A DNA stretch of 64,000 nucleotides from JAKACA01 sp050010115 (lineage in GTDB: Bacteria > Actinomycetota > Acidimicrobiia > Acidimicrobiales > Bog-793). The first letter of the stretch is position 1. Each line of letters opens with the position of its first letter. This document shows, piece by piece, positions 25,848 through 32,916 of the stretch. A model generated the notes under the pieces. It was not told the DNA's origin, did not search any database, and was given only the letters and a program-made list of their open reading frames with translations. Both the position numbers and the translations under genes were made by a program. The stretch spans positions 7,113 through 71,112 of the forward strand of contig JBEKLQ010000004.1 in assembly GCA_050010115.1 (NCBI GenBank), in the 5' to 3' direction.

Positions 25848-28061
25848 CTACGCGTGGATCTCGGACGCGCGCCACTTGTGCGCGCGCTCGACTGCCAGCT
25901 CCTGCAGGCGGCGCTGCGTGGAGACCCCGACCAGCTGCAGTACGCGGTGCCACACACCGTGGGCGTCGAGCTCCCACGTCGACACGTCGTCTGCCAGGTT
26001 CAGCTCAAGCGTCTCGTCGAGCCTGCCGCGCAGCTCCGGGTCGATCACCGGCGCCAGCACCTCCACGCGGCGGTCGAGGTTGCGCTCCATCAAGTCGGCC
26101 GAACCGATGAAGTAGCGGGGCTCGCCACTGCCTTCGGCCTTGGGTTGGCTCCCGTTCGCGTCCCAGACGGGCGGGCCACCGCGCCGCCCGGAGCGACCTA
26201 CTCCCCCCTCGGTGCTCGGATTACCGAAGCGGAAGATGCGCGAGTGCTCGAGGAAGCGTCCCACGATCGAGCGCACGGAGATGTTCTCCGACAGTCCCGG
26301 CACGTGCGGGCGCAAGCCGCACAACCCGCGGACGACGAGCTCGATCCTCGTGCCCTCGGCTGAGGCTCGGTAGAGGGCGTCGATCACCTGAGGGTCGATC
26401 AAGCTGTTCACCTTGATCGTGATGTGCCCGGCGGGACCGGAAGCTGCCTCATTCTCGATCTCGCTGACGCACCACGCCCGGATGCCATGAGGCGACGCCA
26501 CGATGCGGCGGAAGGAAACCTGCCGACCGAACCCGGTCAGGTAGTTGAACAGGTTCGTCAGATCCTGACCAAGGTCGGGATCGGCGCTGAGCAGGCCCAG
26601 ATCCTCGTAGATGGCCGCCGTCTCGGAGTTGTAGTTGCCGGTGCCGATATGGCAATAGCGGCGCAACCCGTCCTCCTCACGTCGAACGACGAGGCAGGTC
26701 TTCGAGTGCGTCTTCAGGCCGACGAGGCCATAGACGACGTGCACGCCCGCTTGCTCGAGTTGGCGCGCCCATTGGATGTTCGCCTTCTCGTCAAAACGCG
26801 CCTTGACCTCCACCAGCGCCGCCACCTGCTTACCTCGCTCGGCGGCCCGAACGAGGGCCGACACGATGGCGGTGTTCTCCGACGTGCGGTAGAGCGTCTG
26901 CTTGATGGCAAGGACGTTCGGGTCCTCGGCAGCCTGGCTGATGAACGCCTCGACGGAGCTCGTGAACGAGTCGTACGGGTGGTGGACGAGGACGTCCCGC
27001 TCACGCAGCACCGCGAAGACGTCAGCCGGCGTCTCGCCGGCACCGGCCAGCTGAGGCGGCGTGCGCGGGACCCAGGGCTGGTCGTGCAGATCCGGCCGGT
27101 CGACGTGGTGGATCGCCCACAGCCCACCGAGATCGAGCGGAGCAACTGACTCGTAGACGTCGTCAGGAATCAGCTCCAGCTCCGTCAGCAGCAGCTCGCG
27201 GATGTCCGGCGGCATGTCAGGGCTGACCTCGAGCCGCACGGCACGCCCGAAGCGACGGCGCCTCAGCTCCAGTTCGACAGCTGCCAGCAGGTCGTCGGCT
27301 TCGTCCTCTTCGAGTGTCAGGTCGGCGTTGCGGGTCACCCGGAACACGTAACGGCCACCGAACGTCATCTCGGGGAACAGCCTGTCCAGGTTGGCGGCGA
27401 TGACGTGCTCCAGCGGGACGAACCTCGTCGCTTTGCCCACCTGCACGAATCGCGAGAGCAGGGGCGGCACCTTCACCCGGGCAAAGCGCTCCTCACCGGC
27501 GCTCTCGTCCGCCACGATCACGCCCAGGTTGAGCGAGAGGTTGGAGATATACGGGAACGGGTGCCCGGGGTCGACGGCGAGCGGCGTGAGGACCGGGAAG
27601 ATGTCACGCTCGAACCGATTCAGGACCTCGGCCCGCTCGGACACGTCGAGGTCCTCCCACGAGAGGATCTCGACGCCTTCGCGGGCGAGAGCAGGGCGGA
27701 CCTTGTTGAGGAAGATGTCGTCGACCCGGGCGATCTGAGCGCGGCAGCGCTCGCCGATCGCATCGAGCTGCTCCGTGGCGGTCATCCCGTCATGCGAGCG
27801 CTTGGCGAGCCCGGCGGCGATCTGGTCCTTCAGGCCGGCGACGCGGACCTGGAAGAACTCGTCCAGGCCCGACGACCAGATGGCGATGAACTTCACCCGC
27901 TCGAGCAGCGATGTGCCTTCGTCCTCGGCGAGATCCACCAGCCGGCTGGCGAAGTCGAGCCAGGAGAGCTCGCGGTTGAGGAACCTCTCCGGGCTGCTCA
28001 ACGAGATCGTGTCGGATCCGCTGCCGCCTGGGTGCGTATCGGCGATGACGTTGGCTTCCAC
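25848..28061 (-). CDS. ppk: Polyphosphate kinase 1
   Basis: Full-length PPK1 of 737 residues, which polymerises the gamma phosphate of ATP into polyphosphate. ERFLNRELSWLDFASRLVDLAEDE is the N-terminal signature; HPFPYISNLSLNLGV lies in the N2 region; FEEKANI-type FDEKANIQWARQLEQAGVHVVYGL precedes THSKTCLVVRREEDG, which contains the phosphorylated His; STTGNYNS-type GTGNYNSETAAIYEDLGLLS and ISVRSIVGRFLEHSRIFRF complete the active site. The start is GTG at 28061, 7 nt after a TAGCGT -10, so the message is probably leaderless. Confidence 0.97.
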   Translation of the reverse strand: MEANVIADTHPGGSGSDTISLSSPERFLNRELSWLDFASRLVDLAEDEGTSLLERVKFIAIWSSGLDEFFQVRVAGLKDQIAAGLAKRSHDGMTATEQLDAIGERCRAQIARVDDIFLNKVRPALAREGVEILSWEDLDVSERAEVLNRFERDIFPVLTPLAVDPGHPFPYISNLSLNLGVIVADESAGEERFARVKVPPLLSRFVQVGKATRFVPLEHVIAANLDRLFPEMTFGGRYVFRVTRNADLTLEEDEADDLLAAVELELRRRRFGRAVRLEVSPDMPPDIRELLLTELELIPDDVYESVAPLDLGGLWAIHHVDRPDLHDQPWVPRTPPQLAGAGETPADVFAVLRERDVLVHHPYDSFTSSVEAFISQAAEDPNVLAIKQTLYRTSENTAIVSALVRAAERGKQVAALVEVKARFDEKANIQWARQLEQAGVHVVYGLVGLKTHSKTCLVVRREEDGLRRYCHIGTGNYNSETAAIYEDLGLLSADPDLGQDLTNLFNYLTGFGRQVSFRRIVASPHGIRAWCVSEIENEAASGPAGHITIKVNSLIDPQVIDALYRASAEGTRIELVVRGLCGLRPHVPGLSENISVRSIVGRFLEHSRIFRFGNPSTEGGVGRSGRRGGPPVWDANGSQPKAEGSGEPRYFIGSADLMERNLDRRVEVLAPVIDPELRGRLDETLELNLADDVSTWELDAHGVWHRVLQLVGVSTQRRLQELAVERAHKWRASEIHA

Positions 28062-28068
28062 GCCGGAG

Positions 28069-28078
28069 ACGCTACCCT
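28069..28078. promoter_or_regulatory. Overlapping divergent -10 boxes of ppk and the SEDS gene
   Basis: Only 23 nt separate the GTG starts of ppk (28061, minus) and the SEDS gene (28085, plus). TAGCGT on the minus strand (28069-28074) ends 7 nt before the ppk start, and TACCCT on the plus strand (28073-28078) ends 6 nt before the SEDS start. They share two base pairs, so both promoters cannot be melted independently at once. No ribosome-binding site fits on either side, supporting leaderless messages. Confidence 0.6.
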
Positions 28079-28084
28079 CAAGCC

Positions 28085-29518
28085 GTGGCCGCGCTGGCGA
28101 CGACGTCGAGGTCGAAGCCGAGACGCAGGAGCGAACTGGGGCTTCTGCTCGTCGGCCTCATCGTGGTGACGTTCGACTACGTGCTCACCACGCTCGGCGT
28201 GTACAACCGTCTTCCGGCGCGCCTCGTCGTGTTCGTGGCCATCCTGCTCGGCATGGCCGTGATCACGAACCTCATCAACCGGTGGCTGGTTCCCGATGCC
28301 GACCCGGTGCTGTTGCCGGTGGTGCTGGTGCTGAACGGGTTGGGTTTCGTGATGATCATGCGGCTGGCGCCGTACGAGGACGTGGCCCACCTGGCCGGCC
28401 TGCAGGCAGTCTGGACAACCATCGGGCTTGTTGCCTACGCCATCACGCTCATCATCGTGCGCCGCTCCCGGGACCTCGAGCGCTACCGCTACCTGATGTT
28501 GTTGGCGGCGATCATGCTCCTCGTGATGCCGCTCGTGCCGCACCTCGGCGATGCCGCCGAGAACGTCGGCGGCGTCAAGCTCTGGGTCAAAATCGGCCCC
28601 GCCTCGTTCCAGCCGGTGGAGGCTTCGAAGATCCTGCTCGTGATCTTCTTCGCCTCGTACTTCGTCGAGAAGCGCGAGCTGCTCTCCATGGCCACGCACC
28701 GCGTCGGCAGGTACATGCTGCCCGACTTGCGTCCGTTCGGCCCGATCGCCTTCGCCTGGGTCTGTTCGATCGCGGTGATCCTGCTTGAGAAGGACATCGG
28801 TTTCTCGCTGCTGCTGTTCATCTTGTTCCTGGCGATGCTGTGGGTCACGACGGGGCGGTGGACGTACCTCGTGATCGGGATCGTGGCATTCGTGGTGGGC
28901 ACGTATTTCGCCTCCCGAGTGCTCGTCCTTGTCGGCCAGCGGATCGACGTCTGGCTCGACCCGTGGAAGTACTTGAGCTGCAACCCGAACTGCATTGGCT
29001 ACCAGCCGGTCGTCGGTGAGCTCGGGCTCGCCCAAGGCGGTATCGCGGGCACCGGTCCGGGGCTCGGCGTGCCCCAGGCGATCCCGGTCGCTCAGAGCGA
29101 CTTCATCTTCGCCGCCTTCGGCGAGGAGCTCGGGCTCATTGGGGCTGCAGCCCTGATCGCCGGTTTCGTCCTGATCGTTGGATCGGGCTTGAGGGCGTCA
29201 CTACGGGCTCGCTCGGAGTTCTCCAAGCTTGTCGCCCTCGGGCTCACCGTTACCGTCGGTTTCCAGGCGTTCCTGATCATGGCAGGCGTCACCCGGCTGC
29301 TTCCCCTGACTGGAGTCACCCTGCCGTTCGTCTCATACGGCGGTTCGTCCCTGGTCGCGAATTACGTACTCATGGCGCTCATCATGCGGATCTCAAGCGA
29401 GGCGGCCGAGCCGGTCGCTCGGGTCCGTTCGATCGTTCCGGGCATGCGCACGCACCTGCGGGCGACCAAGCCGTCTCGATCCGAGCGCAGCGCCCGCGCC
29501 GGGGCCACACTGCAGTGA
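28085..29518 (+). CDS. SEDS family peptidoglycan polymerase (FtsW/RodA type)
   Basis: A 477-residue polytopic membrane protein, about ten or more transmembrane helices, that polymerises lipid II with a partner class B PBP. Family marks are the DIGFSLLLFILFLAMLWVTTG loop (catalytic Asp region), QSDFIFAAFGEELGLIGAAAL, and TRLLPLTGVTLPFVSYGGSSLVANYVL near the C-terminus. A cytoplasmic basic tail follows. The wording of the last motif is close to actinobacterial RodA. No PBP partner lies next to it. A second SEDS gene is at 30261-31406 on the other strand. Confidence 0.92.
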   Translation: MAALATTSRSKPRRRSELGLLLVGLIVVTFDYVLTTLGVYNRLPARLVVFVAILLGMAVITNLINRWLVPDADPVLLPVVLVLNGLGFVMIMRLAPYEDVAHLAGLQAVWTTIGLVAYAITLIIVRRSRDLERYRYLMLLAAIMLLVMPLVPHLGDAAENVGGVKLWVKIGPASFQPVEASKILLVIFFASYFVEKRELLSMATHRVGRYMLPDLRPFGPIAFAWVCSIAVILLEKDIGFSLLLFILFLAMLWVTTGRWTYLVIGIVAFVVGTYFASRVLVLVGQRIDVWLDPWKYLSCNPNCIGYQPVVGELGLAQGGIAGTGPGLGVPQAIPVAQSDFIFAAFGEELGLIGAAALIAGFVLIVGSGLRASLRARSEFSKLVALGLTVTVGFQAFLIMAGVTRLLPLTGVTLPFVSYGGSSLVANYVLMALIMRISSEAAEPVARVRSIVPGMRTHLRATKPSRSERSARAGATLQ

Positions 29519-29535
29519 GGGCCGCCGGCGCTCGG

Positions 29536-30264
29536 CTAGTTCGAGCCCGCAGCCCCGCTCGCGGCTCGGTCGAGCACGTCCGGGTCGGCCATGATCGGGA
29601 CGGGTAGCCGCTGACGGAGCGCCAGCGCGATCGCGTCCGACGGTCGGCAGTCGAGCGTGCGGGAACCAGTCGGTCCTGACACGACGATCTCCGCCGTGAA
29701 CACGCCGCCGGTCAAGCCCGTGATGCGCACCACGTCGAGGGTGAGGCTGAACCGCTCGAGCAGTTGGCTCATCAGCTCGTGGGTGAGGGGCCGCGGAGTA
29801 GCGATCTGCCGAGCGGCGTAGCCAATGGCAATGCCCTCTGGCCCGCCTATAGGGATCCGGAGCTCGCGGTACGGCAGGTCGGACTCCTGCAGCACAACCA
29901 CCGGGTGCGTGGACGGCAGGACGAGCATCACGTCGACGAACATCATCCGAGACATCGCCGGCGGCAGCTCGAAACCCAGCGGCTCCTCGGCCGCTTCCAC
30001 CTCCGCTGGCTCCGTCGCCTCGGCTGGCTCCGCTGGCTCCGTCGCCTCGGCTGGCTCCGCTGGCTCCGTCGCCTCGGCTGGCTCCGCTGGCTCGGTCGCC
30101 TCGGCTGGCTCCGCTGGCTCGACGGCGTCGATCGTCTCCATAGCCTCGGCCGCCTCAACCGCCTCGGCCGCCCCGATTGAGCCCTCTGGATCGCCGGGGC
30201 GCTCGGACTCGGTCGTCACGCTGGAGCCACCAGCCCCGGCCGATACCTCCGCGGCGTCGCTCAC
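29536..30264 (-). CDS. Bifunctional nuclease family protein with Glu-Pro-Ala repeat N-terminus
   Basis: Residues from about 105 on form a BFN (DUF151) domain: MFVDVMLVLPSTHPVVVLQE, LRIPIGGPEGIAIGYA, RPLTHELMSQLLERFSL, and SRTLDCRPSDAIALALR. Members have DNase/RNase activity in plants and are conserved but poorly understood in bacteria. The N-terminal 100 residues are a low-complexity acidic Pro-Ala-Glu-Thr region with four 9-residue repeats (EPAEPAEAT), encoded by 27-nt tandem repeats. The ATG overlaps the rodA stop (ATGA), so it ends the long rarA-alaS operon. Confidence 0.92.
   Translation of the reverse strand: MSDAAEVSAGAGGSSVTTESERPGDPEGSIGAAEAVEAAEAMETIDAVEPAEPAEATEPAEPAEATEPAEPAEATEPAEPAEATEPAEVEAAEEPLGFELPPAMSRMMFVDVMLVLPSTHPVVVLQESDLPYRELRIPIGGPEGIAIGYAARQIATPRPLTHELMSQLLERFSLTLDVVRITGLTGGVFTAEIVVSGPTGSRTLDCRPSDAIALALRQRLPVPIMADPDVLDRAASGAAGSN
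30008..30115. repeat. Tandem repeat, 4 x 27 nt, inside the nuclease gene
   Basis: Four head-to-tail 27-nt units; three are identical and the fourth differs by one base (c to g). They encode Glu-Pro-Ala-Glu-Pro-Ala-Glu-Ala-Thr in frame, so copy-number changes would lengthen or shorten the protein without a frameshift. There are no spacers, so it is not a CRISPR array. Confidence 0.92.
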
Positions 30265-31406
30265 TTCCGCACTGCCCTGCGCATCTCGACGTTCGCCACG
30301 AGCCCGACCGTAGCGAAGAAGGCAAACGAGGCGGAGCCGCCGTAGCTGATGAACGGGAGCGGGATACCCGTGATCGGTGCGAGCCCGATCGTCATGCCGA
30401 TGTTCTCGAAGACCGAGAACGCCACGAACGCCAGCGCTCCGGCGCAGACCATGCGGCCGAAATTGTCACGTGCCATCTGTGCCGCCCTGAGCGCCCGGAG
30501 AGCAATGATGCCGAACAGCCCGATCACGACGGCGCCGCCCACGAAGCCCAGCTGCTCACCGACGGCCGAGAAGATGAAATCCGTCTGCTGGTTGGGGACG
30601 TAGCCGAGGTTGGTCGACGAGCCTTTGAAGAGTCCGGTGCCGTGAAAGCCGCCGGATGAGATGGTCGCCTTCGACATCGCCAGGTCGTAGTTCGGCCCCT
30701 GCGTCCCTTGGCTCTGATGCAAGAAACTCGTCAACCTCTCCAACTGATATGGCTTCAGCACATGCAGGTGGATGGCGAGGAAGAAACCCCCAACCACCAT
30801 CACCGCCAGCATCACCAGGTAGCGCACCCGGACGCCGGCGGCGACGAGCATGGCCGACATCGTGACCCCGAGGATGATCGTCGTGCCGAGGTCGGGCTGG
30901 AGGTACACCAGCACCATCGGCAGGCCTGCAAGCACGAGCAGCGCGATCATCTCCCGGAACTCGAGCACGCCCTTCCGCCGGCTCGAGAACGTAGCCACGG
31001 CGATGATGAGGCCGATTGCGGCGAACTCCGAGGGCTGGAGTTGCAGCGCCCCGAGTTGGTACCAGCGTTGAGCACCCTGTGCCGACTTGCCCACGACGAA
31101 CACCCCGACGAGCGACAGCACGACCAGGGCGTAGATCAGGTAGCCCAGCTGCTGGTAACGCCGGTAGTCGATCATCATGACGACGATCATCGTGACGATC
31201 CCGAGCGCGATCCAGACGAACTGGCGCTCGAGGTAGTAGTGCCCGTAGACGGACTTCGTCGCCGAGTAGACCATCACGATGCCGATCAGGCCGAGGGCGA
31301 CAGCACTGCCGATCAGGGCAAGATCGACATGGCGGATCAGGGCGAGGACAGGATGGCGCTCACGTCGACCGACCGTGAGCTCATGCGCTGTGAGTGTCGT
31401 CGCCAC
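30261..31406 (-). CDS. rodA: Rod shape-determining SEDS protein RodA
   Basis: Polytopic peptidoglycan glycosyltransferase of about 381 residues with around ten helices. It has VDLALIGSAVALGLIGIVMVYSAT at the first helix, LQPSEFAAIGLIIAVA, QPDLGTTIILGVTMSAM (catalytic Asp), NQQTDFIFSAVGEQLGFVGGA, and GLAPITGIPLPFISYGGSASFAF, which is the RodA form of the motif. The start is taken as GTG at 31406 because the family begins there; the frame is open to 31547 inside aroE, so an earlier start is possible. It follows aroE in a housekeeping operon. Confidence 0.9.
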   Translation of the reverse strand: MATTLTAHELTVGRRERHPVLALIRHVDLALIGSAVALGLIGIVMVYSATKSVYGHYYLERQFVWIALGIVTMIVVMMIDYRRYQQLGYLIYALVVLSLVGVFVVGKSAQGAQRWYQLGALQLQPSEFAAIGLIIAVATFSSRRKGVLEFREMIALLVLAGLPMVLVYLQPDLGTTIILGVTMSAMLVAAGVRVRYLVMLAVMVVGGFFLAIHLHVLKPYQLERLTSFLHQSQGTQGPNYDLAMSKATISSGGFHGTGLFKGSSTNLGYVPNQQTDFIFSAVGEQLGFVGGAVVIGLFGIIALRALRAAQMARDNFGRMVCAGALAFVAFSVFENIGMTIGLAPITGIPLPFISYGGSASFAFFATVGLVANVEMRRAVRK

Positions 31407-31509
31407 AGCCGAAGGATACGGCTTCGATGGGCTGCGGACCGACCACGGGAGCGTCAGAATTTCCCCCACCGCTACCGACCTGCGGACTATGGCTGGGTTG
31501 ACCGAGTCA

Positions 31510-32445
31510 TCAAGGAGCGGTGGGGGGCGCCGGCGGCGCGGCGGCAATGTGCCACGAGCGAGGTGAGGGCCGCCTTCCCACGGCCCGCCACATCTCGGTC
31601 AGGGGCGCCTGCGAGCCCGTCCAGATCTCGACTTGGCGGGCGGCCTGGTGGACGAGCATGCCGAGCCCGTTACGCGTGCGAGCGCCGCTGGCAGCGGCTT
31701 GCGACAGCCAGTCCGTGACGGGCGGGTCGTACACCATGTCGACGACGAGCTGACCTGCGCCGAACCTCGACGGGTCGACCATCACCTCGTCGGCCCCCGA
31801 AGCCCGACCGGCATCAGCCAGCATGCCGACCGGCGTCGCATTCACGATGAGCTCGGCTTCCTGAAGCTCATCAGCCTTGGCGACTCGGCCGCGCCCGGAG
31901 GCCAGCGTCGCCGCCTGGACCGCCCGAGCCGGGGTGCGGTTGACGACGAGCACCTCGCGTGCTCCGGCCTCGGCGAGTGCCACGACGGCTGCCCGGGCTG
32001 CGCCGCCGGCCCCGATGACGGCGCAGACCTTGCCGGACGGCTCGAACGACACCGAAGTGCGCAGATCGGCGATCAAGCCGTCCCCATCCGTGCTCTCCGC
32101 TGAAATCTGGCGTCCCGAGAACGTGAGCGTGTTCGCGGTGCCAAGGCGCCGCACCGTCGGCGATCGGCGCGTCGCCAGGCGGGCGGCGGCGTCCTTGTGC
32201 GGCATCGTCACGGACAGACCTACCAGGCCAAGGGCCCCTGCGCCCTCGACGGCGGCGGCCAACGACGCCGGCGCCACATCGAAGGCGAGGTATGCCCAGT
32301 CGACTCCGAGGGCCCGATAAGCCGCCTGGTGGAGACGTGGTGAGAGCGAGTGGCGCACCGGGTGGCCGATCAAACCGCACAGCCCTGTGTTCGCCGATGG
32401 CCAGTTCGCCGACCCAAGGCTCGGGGCAATGACCGGAGCGCTCAT
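31510..32445 (-). CDS. aroE: Shikimate dehydrogenase
   Basis: NADP-dependent reduction of 3-dehydroshikimate, fourth step of chorismate synthesis; about 311 residues. LCGLIGHPVRHSLSPRLHQAAY binds shikimate (Ser-Leu-Ser), SVTMPHKDAAARLA carries the catalytic Lys, and CAVIGAGGAARAAVVALAEAGA followed by VNRTPARA is the NADP-binding loop. The ATG at 32445 has GGAGGT 9 nt upstream and overlaps the ruvX stop (ATGA). The C-terminal 30 residues are Pro/Ala-rich and unconserved. Confidence 0.95.
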   Translation of the reverse strand: MSAPVIAPSLGSANWPSANTGLCGLIGHPVRHSLSPRLHQAAYRALGVDWAYLAFDVAPASLAAAVEGAGALGLVGLSVTMPHKDAAARLATRRSPTVRRLGTANTLTFSGRQISAESTDGDGLIADLRTSVSFEPSGKVCAVIGAGGAARAAVVALAEAGAREVLVVNRTPARAVQAATLASGRGRVAKADELQEAELIVNATPVGMLADAGRASGADEVMVDPSRFGAGQLVVDMVYDPPVTDWLSQAAASGARTRNGLGMLVHQAARQVEIWTGSQAPLTEMWRAVGRRPSPRSWHIAAAPPAPPTAP

Positions 32446-32900
32446 CGCGCCTGCACCTCCAGCCACGCGCCGAGCATCACGGCCGCCGCTTCGGCGTCGA
32501 TCCCCGCCCGCGCGGCTGCCCCCCGAGACCGACTGCCGCGCCGCCCGGGGTCGCGCCCCCGGGCGCGGTGTCCCCGTTCACGCCGCAGCCGCGTTGCTTC
32601 CACCGTCGTGAGTCGTTCATCGAAGGTCTCAACCGGCACGCCCACCACCGAGGCCAGCTCGACGGCTTCCTGCCGGGCCGCCTGGGCGGCCTGCCCAGAT
32701 GCCCCGCTCAGCGAGAGTGGCAGGCCGACGACCAGGATCTCTGCCCCGACATCGGCGACGATGGTGGCGACTGCCTGGCGGTCGTGAGCTCGATCGCCGC
32801 TCCGCTCGACGACGCCGTAGGGCGAGGCCAGCACACCCCCGGAGTCGGTGACCGCGACGCCGATGCGCCGTTCGCCCAGGTCGATCCCGACAGCCCGCAT
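32442..32900 (-). CDS. ruvX: Putative pre-16S rRNA nuclease / Holliday junction resolvase YqgF
   Basis: RNase H-fold protein of about 152 residues. GIDLGERRIGVAVTDSGGVLA holds the first catalytic Asp, EILVVGLPLSLSGASGQAA the second region, and VETFDERLTTVEA the conserved Glu/Asp. A basic insertion (RERGHRARGRDPGRRGSRSRGAAARA) replaces the usual loop before the C-terminal IDAEAAAVMLGAWLE helix and is unusually Arg-rich. The start is ATG at 32900, though the preceding GTG is possible. It sits between alaS and aroE; the mltG gene often found between ruvX and aroE in actinobacteria is absent. Confidence 0.92.
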   Translation of the reverse strand: MRAVGIDLGERRIGVAVTDSGGVLASPYGVVERSGDRAHDRQAVATIVADVGAEILVVGLPLSLSGASGQAAQAARQEAVELASVVGVPVETFDERLTTVEATRLRRERGHRARGRDPGRRGSRSRGAAARAGIDAEAAAVMLGAWLEVQAR

Positions 32901-32916
32901 CACGCAGCCAGCCCGG

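Noticed and set aside
30008..30115. Possible CRISPR array
   Set aside because: The units are head to tail without spacers and encode an in-frame peptide repeat in a nuclease-family gene.
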